Below are positions 1 through 7,362 of a DNA stretch of 16,303 nt, in pieces. The notes below the pieces were generated by a model. The model worked only from the letters and a program-made list of their open reading frames with translations. It did not search any database and was not told where the DNA came from. The position numbers were made by a program, and so were the translations under genes. Origin of the DNA: Candidatus Atribacteria bacterium (GTDB lineage: Bacteria > Atribacterota > Phoenicimicrobiia > Phoenicimicrobiales > Stramentimicrobiaceae); the NCBI GenBank assembly GCA_016934875.1, contig JAFGSC010000033.1, forward strand, positions 1 through 16,303, given 5' to 3'. How positions within the stretch are numbered: the stretch's first letter is position 1; the number at the start of each line of letters is the position of its first letter.

Positions 1-1
1 A

Positions 2-427
2 ACAAGGGTACAAACAGCTATTGAAATGAAGGCAGTTGCAGAGCCTTATATCAGAAGGAGGGCAATAAGGCATTTAGAAAAGGGAAGAATTGTTATTCTG
101 GCTGCTGGTACAGGTCATCCTTTTTTTACAACGGATACAGCTGCTGCTTTAAGAGCAATTGAATTGGGAGCTGATGCCATTCTTAAAGCTACTAAGGTTG
201 ATGGAATTTATGAATCGGATCCAATGGTCAATTTGAATGCATTAAAATTCGAAAAAATCAGTTTTATTGATTTTTTAACTAAGCAATTAAAGATAATGGA
301 TGCAACATCAATATCATTATGCATGGAAAATAAAGTACCTGTTATCGTATTTAATTTTAATTCACCTGGAAATATCAAAAAAGTAGTATTAGGTGAACAA
401 ATTGGGACGATTGTGAAGGGGGATTAA
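2..427 (+). CDS. pyrH: UMP kinase, C-terminal part (5' truncated by window edge)
   Basis: UMP kinase phosphorylates UMP to UDP with ATP in cytoplasmic pyrimidine nucleotide synthesis. The frame is open from base 2, so about 141 C-terminal codons are visible and the true start lies left of the window; the ATG at 26 is internal. Recognisable amino-acid-kinase segments are the conserved AVAEPYIRRRAIRHLEKG stretch, the glycine-rich AAGTGHPFFTTDTAAALRA segment, and the ATKVDGIYESDP nucleotide-binding region. The C-terminal half has the MDAT...C motif and the final GTIVKGD strand. The stop is followed after 3 nt by frr, the usual neighbour in bacteria, so the two are almost certainly cotranscribed. 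Family and context agree; the missing N-terminus cannot be assessed. Confidence 0.96.
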   Translation, partial: TRVQTAIEMKAVAEPYIRRRAIRHLEKGRIVILAAGTGHPFFTTDTAAALRAIELGADAILKATKVDGIYESDPMVNLNALKFEKISFIDFLTKQLKIMDATSISLCMENKVPVIVFNFNSPGNIKKVVLGEQIGTIVKGD

Positions 428-430
428 ATC

Positions 431-988
431 ATGGTTCCTGAGATTTTGAAAGAAACGGAACATAAAATGAAAAAAGTAATCCAAATTACCAAAGATGAGC
501 TTGCTCATCTTAGGACAGGACGGGCATCCACCGCTTTAGTGGAAAATATTAAGGTGGAGTATTATGGTGTGGCAACGGCATTAAAAGAAATTGCAAACAT
601 TGCTATACCTGAATCTGATTTGATTGTTATACAGCCCTGGGATAAGCATTGTGTCAGTGATGTTGAAAAAGCAATCTGGAAATCAGACTTGGGCTTAACT
701 CCTAATAGTGATGGAACGGTGATAAGACTGTCTATACCTCCTTTGACAGAAGAAAGAAGAAAAGATATAGTAAAGCTAGTTAGAAAAGAAATTGAATCAT
801 CAAAGGTTGCAGTGCGAAATATTAGAAGAGAAATGAACGATAAGATTAAAAAGATGGAGAAAAGTTCAGATATTTCAGAGGATCAAAGTAAAGATTATAC
901 CAAACAGGTTCAACAGCTTACAGATCTTTATATTAAAGAAATTGATGAAATAAGTAAAATAAAAGAAGCAGAAATCATGAAAGTTTAA
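431..988 (+). CDS. frr: Ribosome recycling factor
   Basis: This is ribosome recycling factor (RRF), which with EF-G splits post-termination ribosomes. At 185 aa it has the normal family length. Visible hallmarks are the N-terminal helix with LRTGRAS at about residues 27-33, the domain II start (VEYYGVATALKEIANI), the IQPWD segment, and SIPPLTEERRKDIVKLVRK. The C-terminal helix has the VRNIRREMNDKIKKMEK region, where many RRFs have DAND instead of EMND. The ATG at 431 is preceded by the purine-rich GAAGGGGG at the end of pyrH, about 7 nt away, which serves as the Shine-Dalgarno site. After the stop comes the only long gap in the first gene cluster, 187 nt. Confidence 0.97.
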   Translation: MVPEILKETEHKMKKVIQITKDELAHLRTGRASTALVENIKVEYYGVATALKEIANIAIPESDLIVIQPWDKHCVSDVEKAIWKSDLGLTPNSDGTVIRLSIPPLTEERRKDIVKLVRKEIESSKVAVRNIRREMNDKIKKMEKSSDISEDQSKDYTKQVQQLTDLYIKEIDEISKIKEAEIMKV

Positions 989-1092
989 CCTTTATTAAAG
1001 AACTATTTTCTTTTATTTCCCTGAGATTCATTAAATACGAGGTGACCATTAAAGGATATTGTGTATTCTTTTAAAAAAGTGATTTATTATCC

Positions 1093-1154
1093 CCCCCCTT
1101 TTATATGAAAATTTCCAAAAAGTTCATCTATCATGTTAAAATGGGGGATTTTTT
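1093..1154 (+). terminator. Terminator-like stem-loop in the frr-uppS gap
   Basis: A long imperfect hairpin can be drawn by eye. C1093-1097 pairs with G1143-1147, TTTTA 1099-1103 pairs with TAAAA 1137-1141, and ATGA 1105-1108 pairs with TCAT 1131-1134, with small mismatches between blocks and a 22-nt loop. It is followed at once by a T6 run (1149-1154), the layout of a Rho-independent terminator or attenuator. The left arm uses part of a C8 tract (1091-1098). It ends 21 nt before the uppS ATG, so if real it would trim or regulate readthrough from pyrH-frr into uppS-cdsA-dxr. The large loop weakens the case. The rest of the gap (989-1092) shows only a weak TATTAT (1085-1090) without a good -35 box. 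Confidence 0.4.
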
Positions 1155-1175
1155 ATAAGTAAATGGAAAGAAAAT

Positions 1176-1922
1176 ATGCTCCAAAATAAACAACATACAC
1201 CAAAAACGATTAATAACGAGAAATTGGTACCCAATCATTTAGCTGTAATTATGGATGGAAATGGAAGATGGGCAAAAAAACATAATTTACCTCGCTTTGC
1301 TGGGCATCAGGCTGGTTTAAAAACTGCAAAAATGGTTATTTCTGAATCACTAAAAGCTGGCATTAAAATATTGACACTTTATTCATTTTCTACAGAAAAT
1401 TGGCAAAGATCAAAAAACGAAGTTAATTCACTGATGAACCTATTTCGAGAAGCAATTAAAAGAGAGAGGAAGAATCTTATTAATCATCAGATAAGAATCA
1501 AATTTATTGGAGATAAGGGGATGTTGTCTGAAACATTAAGGTCATCGATGCAAACATTAGAAATGGATACTGAAAATAACAGCAGGCTATTTTTAAATAT
1601 TGCGATTAACTATGGCGGAAGAGATGAAATATATCAAGCCTTCATTTCTATTTATAAGAATATTATCGAAGGTAAAATTAATTCCAAGGACATCAGTCAG
1701 GATACAATTAATCAATATCTTTATACAAGTGGCTTGGCTGACCCTGATTTATTGATTCGTACCGGAGGAGAAAAAAGACTTAGTAATTTTCTTTTGTGGC
1801 AAGTTGCATATACTGAATTATGGTTTTCAAAAACATTCTGGCCTGATTTTACGAAGGAAAATTTATGGAAGGCATTTTATGACTATCAAAAAAGGGTGAG
1901 GAAATTTGGCAGAGAAGTTTGA
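1176..1922 (+). CDS. uppS: Undecaprenyl diphosphate synthase (cis-prenyltransferase)
   Basis: The enzyme condenses isopentenyl diphosphate units onto farnesyl diphosphate with cis geometry to give undecaprenyl diphosphate, the lipid carrier for peptidoglycan and other envelope polymers. It has the normal 248 aa. The catalytic MDGNGRWA motif holds Asp27. Next come the FAGHQAG segment, YSFSTENWQRS, NIAINYGGRDEI, and the C-terminal DLLIRTGGEKRLSNFLLWQ with the diphosphate-binding arginines, then AYTELW with the conserved Glu (about 214). The ATG at 1176 has GGAAAG about 6 nt upstream. The 3' end overlaps cdsA by 17 nt, indicating translational coupling. Its substrate pathway is represented downstream by dxr and ispG. 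Confidence 0.97.
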   Translation: MLQNKQHTPKTINNEKLVPNHLAVIMDGNGRWAKKHNLPRFAGHQAGLKTAKMVISESLKAGIKILTLYSFSTENWQRSKNEVNSLMNLFREAIKRERKNLINHQIRIKFIGDKGMLSETLRSSMQTLEMDTENNSRLFLNIAINYGGRDEIYQAFISIYKNIIEGKINSKDISQDTINQYLYTSGLADPDLLIRTGGEKRLSNFLLWQVAYTELWFSKTFWPDFTKENLWKAFYDYQKRVRKFGREV

Positions 1923-2718
1923 AAAAATAAAAGTTCGTACATTGACCATTATCATTGGGTTGCCAATCATATTAATGATTATACACCAGGGAGGAGTTCT
2001 TTATTATCTTACAGTTTCCATCTTGGCGATCATAGGATATCTGGAAATATTTCTGGTTTCGAGGAAAAAGAATTTTCACCCTTCTTTTGTACTAGGTTTA
2101 GTTGCAACGCTTTTTTTGCTTCTTCATAGAATAACAAGTATTTTTATAATTTTGGATCAAAGATTGATTTTTACCTTGATTATATTTTTTATATTTATGG
2201 AACATTTTTTATTATCAAAAAAATATTTCTTTATTTACAATATATCAATTACCCTTTTTATTTCTATTTATATAGGGTATTTATTATCTTTTTTAATCGA
2301 CATTCGATTAATGAATCATGGAAATATACTCATTCTTTTTGCCTTGTTTACAACATGGATGAGTGATACCGTAGCTTATATTTTTGGAATTCTCTATGGG
2401 AAGAGACATCCTTTCCCAACGATAAGTCCTAATAAAACCTTAGAAGGTTCTATTGCTGGTCTTTTAGGCGGGGCCATATGTGGAATAGCTTTTTCTTATT
2501 TTATTCCCTTAAAACCATTGGTGTTATTTGTTATAGGGCTACTTGCTGCTATTTGTGGCCAAATAGGTGATCTTTTTGAATCGATGATTAAAAGAAATTT
2601 TGATGTTAAGGATTCTGGCAATTTATTACCAGGTCATGGTGGTGTACTGGACTGTATGGATAGCATACTATTTTCAGCACCATTTGTCTATTATATATTT
2701 TTAAAATTATTACAATAA
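1906..2718 (+). CDS. cdsA: Phosphatidate cytidylyltransferase (CDP-diglyceride synthase)
   Basis: CdsA is an integral membrane enzyme that converts phosphatidic acid and CTP to CDP-diacylglycerol, the precursor of bacterial phospholipids. The 270-aa protein is mostly hydrophobic with several membrane helices. It carries the central SDTVAYIFG and SPNKTLEGSIAG motifs and the C-terminal CDS signature: SMIKR, then VKDSGNLLPGHGGVLD, then CMD. The signature normally reads D-R-x-D; here the Arg is Cys250, while Asp249 and Asp252 remain. The start is TTG at 1906, inside the uppS 3' end, with GGTGAGG 4 nt upstream; there is no in-frame ATG nearby. Function is clear from the family; the effect of the Cys is unknown. 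Confidence 0.95.
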   Translation: MAEKFEKIKVRTLTIIIGLPIILMIIHQGGVLYYLTVSILAIIGYLEIFLVSRKKNFHPSFVLGLVATLFLLLHRITSIFIILDQRLIFTLIIFFIFMEHFLLSKKYFFIYNISITLFISIYIGYLLSFLIDIRLMNHGNILILFALFTTWMSDTVAYIFGILYGKRHPFPTISPNKTLEGSIAGLLGGAICGIAFSYFIPLKPLVLFVIGLLAAICGQIGDLFESMIKRNFDVKDSGNLLPGHGGVLDCMDSILFSAPFVYYIFLKLLQ

Positions 2719-2760
2719 ATTTTTACCTTTATTAATTAATCGTAATTGGAGAATGCATTT

Positions 2761-3927
2761 ATGAAAAAACGTGTTACGGTATTAGGCTCAACGGGATCAG
2801 TTGGGAGACAGGCTTTAGATGTGATACAAAGGGAACCTGAAAGTTTTGAAATTATTGCTCTTTCTGGTTGGAAAAATACTAATTTATTATTAGAACAAAT
2901 AAAATATTTCAAACCAAAATATGTCGTTGTTAAAGATGAAAAAACTTCAAAAGAATTAAAAAATCAATTGCCAAATAGAGATAACTGCAGAATTCTTTTT
3001 GGTGAATATGGACTTATAAAAATTGCTACCATAAAAGAAAATGATTTTGTTGTTGTTGCGATTATCGGAATGGCAGCTTTAAAACCAACAATAGAAGCAA
3101 TCAGTGCAAAAAAGAGGATCATCTTAGCAAATAAAGAAATCATTGTTTCTGCAGGCGAATTTGTTATGAAAGAGGCAAAAAAAAACGAGGTAGAGATTAT
3201 TCCTGTAGATAGTGAGCAAAGCGGTATATTCCAGTGTCTTCAATCAAGATATTTAGACAATATTGAAAAAATTATTATTACAGCTTCAGGTGGGCCTTTT
3301 TACCATTTGAAAGAAAGTGCTTTAGATAGTGTAACAGTAGAGGAAGCTCTCAATCATCCAAACTGGAAAATGGGGAAAAAAATATCGATTGATTCTGCTA
3401 CTTTAATGAATAAGGGACTAGAAGTCATTGAAACTCACTGGCTTTTTAACATTCCAGCTAATAAAATTGAGGTTTTGGTTCACCCCCAGAGTTATATCCA
3501 TGCATTGGTGCAATATGATGACGGTAGTATTATTGCTCAATTAAGTGATCATGATATGCACATTCCACTACATTTTGCTCTTCACTATCCAGAGAGGTTA
3601 AAGAATGATTTACCAAGAATGAATTTGTCTAAAATAGGCCAACTGACTTTTAGAAAACTAGATTCAAAAAGATTCCCCAGTGTTGATTTGTGTTACGAGG
3701 CAATTAAACAAAGCGGCACTTTTTCAGTGGTTTTAAATGCAGCGAATGAGATCGCTGTAAATGCATTCTTAAATCAAATGATTCGGTTTAAAGATATTGT
3801 AAAGATTGTCTCGATCGTCATGAGTAAACATCAAAATATGCTGAACCCAAGTATTAGCGATATTTTCTATCAGGATCGGGAAGCAAGAAAATCAACTATG
3901 AAGATCTGTAATGAATATAAAATGTAA
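2761..3927 (+). CDS. dxr: 1-deoxy-D-xylulose 5-phosphate reductoisomerase
   Basis: Dxr converts DXP to 2-C-methyl-D-erythritol 4-phosphate with NADPH, the committed step of the MEP pathway. The protein is 388 aa from the ATG at 2761, preceded 8 nt upstream by TTGGAGA. An in-frame TTG at 2746 lies inside that Shine-Dalgarno and is not used. It has the NADPH-binding GSTGSVGRQALDVI (9-22), ANKEIIVSAGE, metal ligands Asp150 and Glu152, TASGGPF, HPNWKMGKKISIDSATLMNKGLE (His199, Glu221), and HPQSYIH (His247). These match E. coli D150, E152, H209, E231 and H257 in order and spacing. The His that follows the DSE motif in E. coli (H153) is Gln153 here. Gene order cdsA-dxr-rseP is conserved across bacteria. 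Confidence 0.96.
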   Translation: MKKRVTVLGSTGSVGRQALDVIQREPESFEIIALSGWKNTNLLLEQIKYFKPKYVVVKDEKTSKELKNQLPNRDNCRILFGEYGLIKIATIKENDFVVVAIIGMAALKPTIEAISAKKRIILANKEIIVSAGEFVMKEAKKNEVEIIPVDSEQSGIFQCLQSRYLDNIEKIIITASGGPFYHLKESALDSVTVEEALNHPNWKMGKKISIDSATLMNKGLEVIETHWLFNIPANKIEVLVHPQSYIHALVQYDDGSIIAQLSDHDMHIPLHFALHYPERLKNDLPRMNLSKIGQLTFRKLDSKRFPSVDLCYEAIKQSGTFSVVLNAANEIAVNAFLNQMIRFKDIVKIVSIVMSKHQNMLNPSISDIFYQDREARKSTMKICNEYKM

Positions 3928-3966
3928 ACGTGCGAATAAAATGTTTTTGAACAAGGAGACACCTAA

Positions 3967-5046
3967 TTGTTAACTCTGTTAGCATTTATTTTTGTTTTAG
4001 GAATTGCAATATTGTTTCATGAATTTGGGCATTTCATTACTGCCAAATTATCTGGGATAAAGGTTTTCCGTTTTTCGATAGGTTTTGGTCCTAAAATTGC
4101 AGGAGTATTTTGGAAAGAAACGGAGTATACCATAGGCTTATTTCCCTTTGGGGGATATGTGAAAATGGCTGGAGAGGTAGCGCAATCGGTAAAAGAAAAA
4201 AATCAAGAAGAATTTTCGGCCGATTTACTAGAAGAAAGTGTACCTGATGAACAAAGATTTGATAAAAAATCATTCTTTGTTAGAGCTTCAGTGATTATGA
4301 ATGGTCCTATCATGAATATTGTTTTAGCAATACTATTGCTTGTTATTGTGTTTTTCTTTTCTGGGACTGCAAAAGTTTCAAATATTGTCAATGAAGTCAA
4401 TGAAGGAAGTCCCGCAGAAATAGCTGGAATTATCAAGGGAGATAGAATTGTTGCAATCAACTCAGTCAAGGTAGAACAAGGAGAAGAGATTACTGAATTG
4501 ATTAATATAAATAAAGATAAATTAATTTCGGTCAGCATTGAGAGAGATCCAAAAAGTGATACTATGGTTATGTATTTAACTCCTGAATATAATACTGAAT
4601 ATGAAAGGGCTATGATTGGTATTACGCTAGAAGTTACCGTAGAAAAGAACACCTTGTTTCATTCAGTAAGAGAATCATTTCGTATGACGGGTGAGATATT
4701 AACCCTGATTTGGAAAAGTTTTATTGAAATTCTTACAGGTAGAATGCCAGTAGAACTTGCCGGTCCATTAGGAATTGCTCAAATGGCTGGGGAAGCTGCC
4801 AAAATTGGTTTCTTAAATTTGCTTTTTTTCACAGCAGTGATTAATATATTTCTTGGTATTACCAACCTTTTCCCTATTCCAATATTGGACGGGGGGCAGC
4901 TTGTTTTGCTTGCCTTTGAAAAAATCAGGGGCAAACCTATTGAACCAAAACATGCTAATTTCTTATATTTAATTGGTTTTGCAATCGTGGTAACAATTTT
5001 TATTATTGCTACCTATCAAGACATTTTAAGAATATTTAATTATTGA
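3967..5046 (+). CDS. rseP: Site-2 (RseP/RasP-type) intramembrane zinc metalloprotease
   Basis: Site-2 family proteases cleave membrane-bound substrates such as anti-sigma factors and signal-peptide remnants. The 359-aa protein has the zinc motif HEFGH at residues 18-22 in the first membrane helix, then FGPKIAG and FPFGGYVKMAGE. A second helix follows MNGPIMN. A PDZ domain occupies roughly 130-205 (SPAEIAGIIKGDRIVAINS). The C-terminal NLFPIPILDGGQL supplies the third zinc ligand, Asp308, and a last helix ends the protein. The start is TTG at 3967 with AAGGAG 8 nt upstream; no ATG fits the N-terminus. The stop directly abuts the ispG region. Its substrates cannot be told from this window. Confidence 0.95.
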   Translation: MLTLLAFIFVLGIAILFHEFGHFITAKLSGIKVFRFSIGFGPKIAGVFWKETEYTIGLFPFGGYVKMAGEVAQSVKEKNQEEFSADLLEESVPDEQRFDKKSFFVRASVIMNGPIMNIVLAILLLVIVFFFSGTAKVSNIVNEVNEGSPAEIAGIIKGDRIVAINSVKVEQGEEITELININKDKLISVSIERDPKSDTMVMYLTPEYNTEYERAMIGITLEVTVEKNTLFHSVRESFRMTGEILTLIWKSFIEILTGRMPVELAGPLGIAQMAGEAAKIGFLNLLFFTAVINIFLGITNLFPIPILDGGQLVLLAFEKIRGKPIEPKHANFLYLIGFAIVVTIFIIATYQDILRIFNY

Positions 5047-5058
5047 TTGGAAGTGAAT

Positions 5059-6153
5059 ATGGTTAAGGATGGCATCCAAAGAAGAAAAAGCATTACCGCA
5101 AAAATTGGTCAATTAGAAATTGGAGGAAATCATCCAATTTCCGTACAATCAATGACCAATTGCGATACAAAAGATACATATCGTACCATTCAACAAATAA
5201 AACGATTAGAAAAAGCTGGCTGTGATCTAGTTCGTATTGCCTTACCAGATATGGACTCATGTCGTTTTATTCCAGAGATCAAAAGAAATACTCGTATACC
5301 CATTATGGCTGATATTCATTTTAATTATCATATTGCATTGGAAGCCATGCGATATAATATTGATGGAATTAGAATTAATCCAGGAAATATTAGGAAAGAA
5401 GAACAGATTTTCCATATCATTGAGGTGGCACAGAAGAAGAATATTATGATACGATTTGGAGTAAATGCTGGATCACTGGATAGCAAGATTATGGAAAAGT
5501 ACAAAGAACCGAAATACGAGGCTATAGTTGAAGAAACAGAAACCATACTGACATTTTTAAAAAAAATTGATTATCATAACATCGTTCTTTCCATTAAGTC
5601 GAGCGATATTCTTGACACAATTAAAGCTAATGAGAAAATTGCTGAAATATGTGATTATCCATTACATATTGGAATTACGGAAGCAGGTTTTGACCAAAAA
5701 GGTATTATTAAATCAGCGATAGGCATTGGTATCATGCTATACAAGGGTATAGGGGATACCATAAGAGTCTCTCTTTCTGGAGATCCGGTAAAAGAAGTCT
5801 TGGTCGGTCATGATATATTACGTTCAATCGGGGTAAGAAAAAAAGGGATTAATATTATAGCCTGTCCAACTTGTGGAAGATGTAAAGTAGATATTCATGG
5901 TATTGGAAGAAAAATTGAAAAGAAGTTAAGAAATATTCGGCAACCATTGACGATTGCTATTATGGGTTGTATTGTAAATGGTCCGGGTGAGGCAAAAAGC
6001 TCCGATGCTGGGATTGCGTTTAATCAGGAAGAAGGTATGCTGTATGTCAAAGGTCAATTCGTTGGACGTTACAATACTGATGAATCGATCAATAAATTAG
6101 TTCAAGCGGTTAAGCAAATGGCTAAGGAAACTGATCAAATACTTATTAGTTGA
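5059..6153 (+). CDS. ispG: 4-hydroxy-3-methylbut-2-en-1-yl diphosphate synthase (GcpE)
   Basis: IspG is the 4Fe-4S enzyme that reduces methylerythritol cyclodiphosphate to HMBPP, the penultimate MEP step. I choose the ATG at 5059 (364 aa), with GGAAG 5 nt upstream; in-frame TTG 5047 and GTG 5053 are possible longer starts. The TIM-barrel half shows GGNHPISVQSMTN, GCDLVRIALPD, PIMADIHFN, and RINPGNI. The C-terminal cluster domain has CPTCGRC and MGCIVNGPGE, giving predicted ligands Cys269, Cys272, Cys304 and Glu311, one residue off E. coli numbering. A flavodoxin or ferredoxin must donate electrons; none is encoded here. It follows rseP without a gap, so it is likely translationally coupled. 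Confidence 0.96.
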   Translation: MVKDGIQRRKSITAKIGQLEIGGNHPISVQSMTNCDTKDTYRTIQQIKRLEKAGCDLVRIALPDMDSCRFIPEIKRNTRIPIMADIHFNYHIALEAMRYNIDGIRINPGNIRKEEQIFHIIEVAQKKNIMIRFGVNAGSLDSKIMEKYKEPKYEAIVEETETILTFLKKIDYHNIVLSIKSSDILDTIKANEKIAEICDYPLHIGITEAGFDQKGIIKSAIGIGIMLYKGIGDTIRVSLSGDPVKEVLVGHDILRSIGVRKKGINIIACPTCGRCKVDIHGIGRKIEKKLRNIRQPLTIAIMGCIVNGPGEAKSSDAGIAFNQEEGMLYVKGQFVGRYNTDESINKLVQAVKQMAKETDQILIS

Positions 6154-6208
6154 AAATATTCATTGAATTAAATAATGTGTTTATCCTATTGAATTAAGGA
6201 AAAATAAA

Positions 6209-6841
6209 ATGAAGATATCTGCGATTATTCCAGCCTATAATGAAGAAAGTACCATTGCAAATGTGATTAAAACTGTTAAAGAAGTGTCAGAGATAGAACA
6301 AATTATTGTAGTCAGTGATGGTTCTACTGATCGGACTGTCTCCGTTGCCAAAAGATTAGGCGTTAAGGTTTTTGAGATCAAAAAAAATATTGGCAAGGGA
6401 GGCGCAATCAAAAAAGGCTTTGAAAAAACAAATTCAGATATACTATTATTTTTAGATGCAGATCTCATAGGATTAAAATGTGAACATATTTATGCACTTA
6501 TTAATCCTATTAAAGAATCATTGTCTGACATGACCATCGGCGTTTTTAGTCAAGGAAGATTGTTGACTGATTTACCACAACTGCTCATGCCATATTTGTC
6601 AGGGCAAAGAGCTATGAAAAGAGAGATTATAGATTTAATACCTGATTTAGATCTTTTGAAATATGGCTTAGAAATTGCTATCACCAAGACGGTTAAAAAG
6701 CATGGCTATAAGGCAATACAAGTCAAATTAATTAATCTAACGCAAAGAATAAAAGAAGAGAAATATGGTCTTGTTGAAGGTACCAAGAAAAGATTGCAAA
6801 TGTATCTGGATATTGTCAAACAATTAAAATTTGGATCATAA
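6209..6841 (+). CDS. Family 2 glycosyltransferase, soluble
   Basis: This 210-aa protein is a GT-A fold, family 2 glycosyltransferase. It opens with the ISAIIPAYNEESTI strand, has the nucleotide-binding VVSDGSTDRT (Asp37), then the NIGKGGAIKKGF segment, and the metal-binding DAD (83-85) in LFLDADLIGL. The C-terminal half has SGQRAMKREI and KYGLEIAITKTVKKHGYKA, whose Glu is a plausible catalytic base. No membrane helix or signal peptide is visible, so it should act in the cytoplasm. The pattern resembles dolichyl-phosphate-sugar or glucosyl-3-phosphoglycerate synthase-type enzymes, but donor and acceptor cannot be assigned. AAGGA lies 7 nt before the ATG. A 55-nt gap separates it from ispG, and 182 nt separate it from the ATPase operon, so it is probably the last gene of the upstream unit. 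Confidence 0.88.
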   Translation: MKISAIIPAYNEESTIANVIKTVKEVSEIEQIIVVSDGSTDRTVSVAKRLGVKVFEIKKNIGKGGAIKKGFEKTNSDILLFLDADLIGLKCEHIYALINPIKESLSDMTIGVFSQGRLLTDLPQLLMPYLSGQRAMKREIIDLIPDLDLLKYGLEIAITKTVKKHGYKAIQVKLINLTQRIKEEKYGLVEGTKKRLQMYLDIVKQLKFGS

Positions 6842-6857
6842 AAAAGATGAATAACGA

Positions 6858-6886
6858 TTGAATGGATTGAAATTTATTCGTTTATA
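6858..6886 (+). promoter_or_regulatory. Weak candidate promoter before the ATPase operon
   Basis: In the 182-nt gap before the V-type ATPase genes, TTGAAT (6858-6863) is followed after 17 nt by TTTATA (6881-6886). The spacing is ideal for a housekeeping sigma factor but both boxes match consensus poorly. A second -10-like TAGAAT lies at 6952-6957 without a -35 box at the right distance. A promoter is expected here from the operon layout, but the sequence does not pin it down. Confidence 0.2.
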
Positions 6887-6912
6887 TGCTACCTTAAAAA
6901 AAGTTTTATTGT

Positions 6913-6964
6913 ATATTTGCATTCATCGGGTAAGAAATAACATGATATGGATAGAATGCAATAT
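6913..6964 (+). promoter_or_regulatory. Stem-loop in the leader of the ATPase operon
   Basis: TTGCATTC (6917-6924) pairs perfectly with GAATGCAA (6954-6961). The stem extends inward through ATC/GAT (6925-6927 with 6950-6952, one bulged A) and outward through ATA/TAT (6913-6915 with 6962-6964, one bulged T). That is about 14 bp with a 22-nt loop. No T run follows, so it does not look like a Rho-independent terminator. It sits 60 nt before the first ATPase gene and could be a leader structure, an mRNA-stabilising hairpin or an operator. Its function is unknown. Confidence 0.4.
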
Positions 6965-7023
6965 TAGTTTCAAGAGTGGATTAAATATTACTTTATTTCA
7001 TGAAATGACTTCTGGAGTAGTTT

Positions 7024-7362
7024 ATGATGTTAAATAAGATTATTAAAGAATTAAAAGATGTAGAATACATGGCCAATAAAATGATTGAAGATGCTAAAAA
7101 TGAAGCACAGAAAATGATGCGGGATGAGAAAAATCAATTAGAAGAGTTGAAAAAAGAAGAAATGGATCAATGCCATAGAAATGGAAAGAAATTGGTAGAA
7201 AGTAGAATTGCAAAAGCACAGAAAATATCTGAAGAAATTTATAAAAAGTGTGATCAAGAAAAGGAAAATATAAAGACCGTCGCAAAGGGAAAAAGAGAAG
7301 AAGCGATTAAAATGATTTTGGGTTATTTGGTGAAAGAAAATGGCAGTATCACAAATCAGTAA
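7024..7362 (+). CDS. ntpF: V/A-type ATPase peripheral-stalk subunit G/H
   Basis: The first gene of the ATPase operon encodes a 112-aa, highly charged, almost entirely helical protein rich in Lys and Glu with no membrane segment, as expected for the stalk subunit called G in Thermus, H (AhaH) in archaea and NtpF in Enterococcus. This subunit pairs with subunit E as a coiled coil to form the peripheral stalk, holding the A3B3 head against subunit I. Identification rests on composition, length and position directly before subunit I; primary sequence in this family is poorly conserved. ATG 7024 and ATG 7027 are both possible, with GGAG at 7014-7017. The 3' end overlaps subunit I by 23 nt. Confidence 0.85.
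   Translation: MMLNKIIKELKDVEYMANKMIEDAKNEAQKMMRDEKNQLEELKKEEMDQCHRNGKKLVESRIAKAQKISEEIYKKCDQEKENIKTVAKGKREEAIKMILGYLVKENGSITNQ

Noticed and set aside
26..28. ATG at 26 as the pyrH start
   Set aside because: The frame is open upstream to the window edge and the upstream residues continue conserved UMP kinase sequence, so this is an internal Met.
1105..1158. Seventeen-codon ORF in the frr-uppS gap, a possible leader peptide
   Set aside because: It has no Shine-Dalgarno (preceded by a C tract and Ts) and lies wholly within the stem-loop; no run of regulatory codons.
2746..2748. TTG start for dxr giving five extra residues
   Set aside because: The TTG lies inside the TTGGAGA ribosome site that serves ATG 2761, and the conserved N-terminus starts just after 2761.
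4203..4652. Long minus-strand ORF opposite rseP, and similar antisense ORFs elsewhere
   Set aside because: All lie opposite clearly conserved genes and have no family resemblance or ribosome site; they are frame shadows.
6162..6197. ATTGAATTAA repeated at 6162-6171 and 6188-6197
   Set aside because: Two short AT-rich copies in a 55-nt gap are easily chance; no third copy or dyad nearby.
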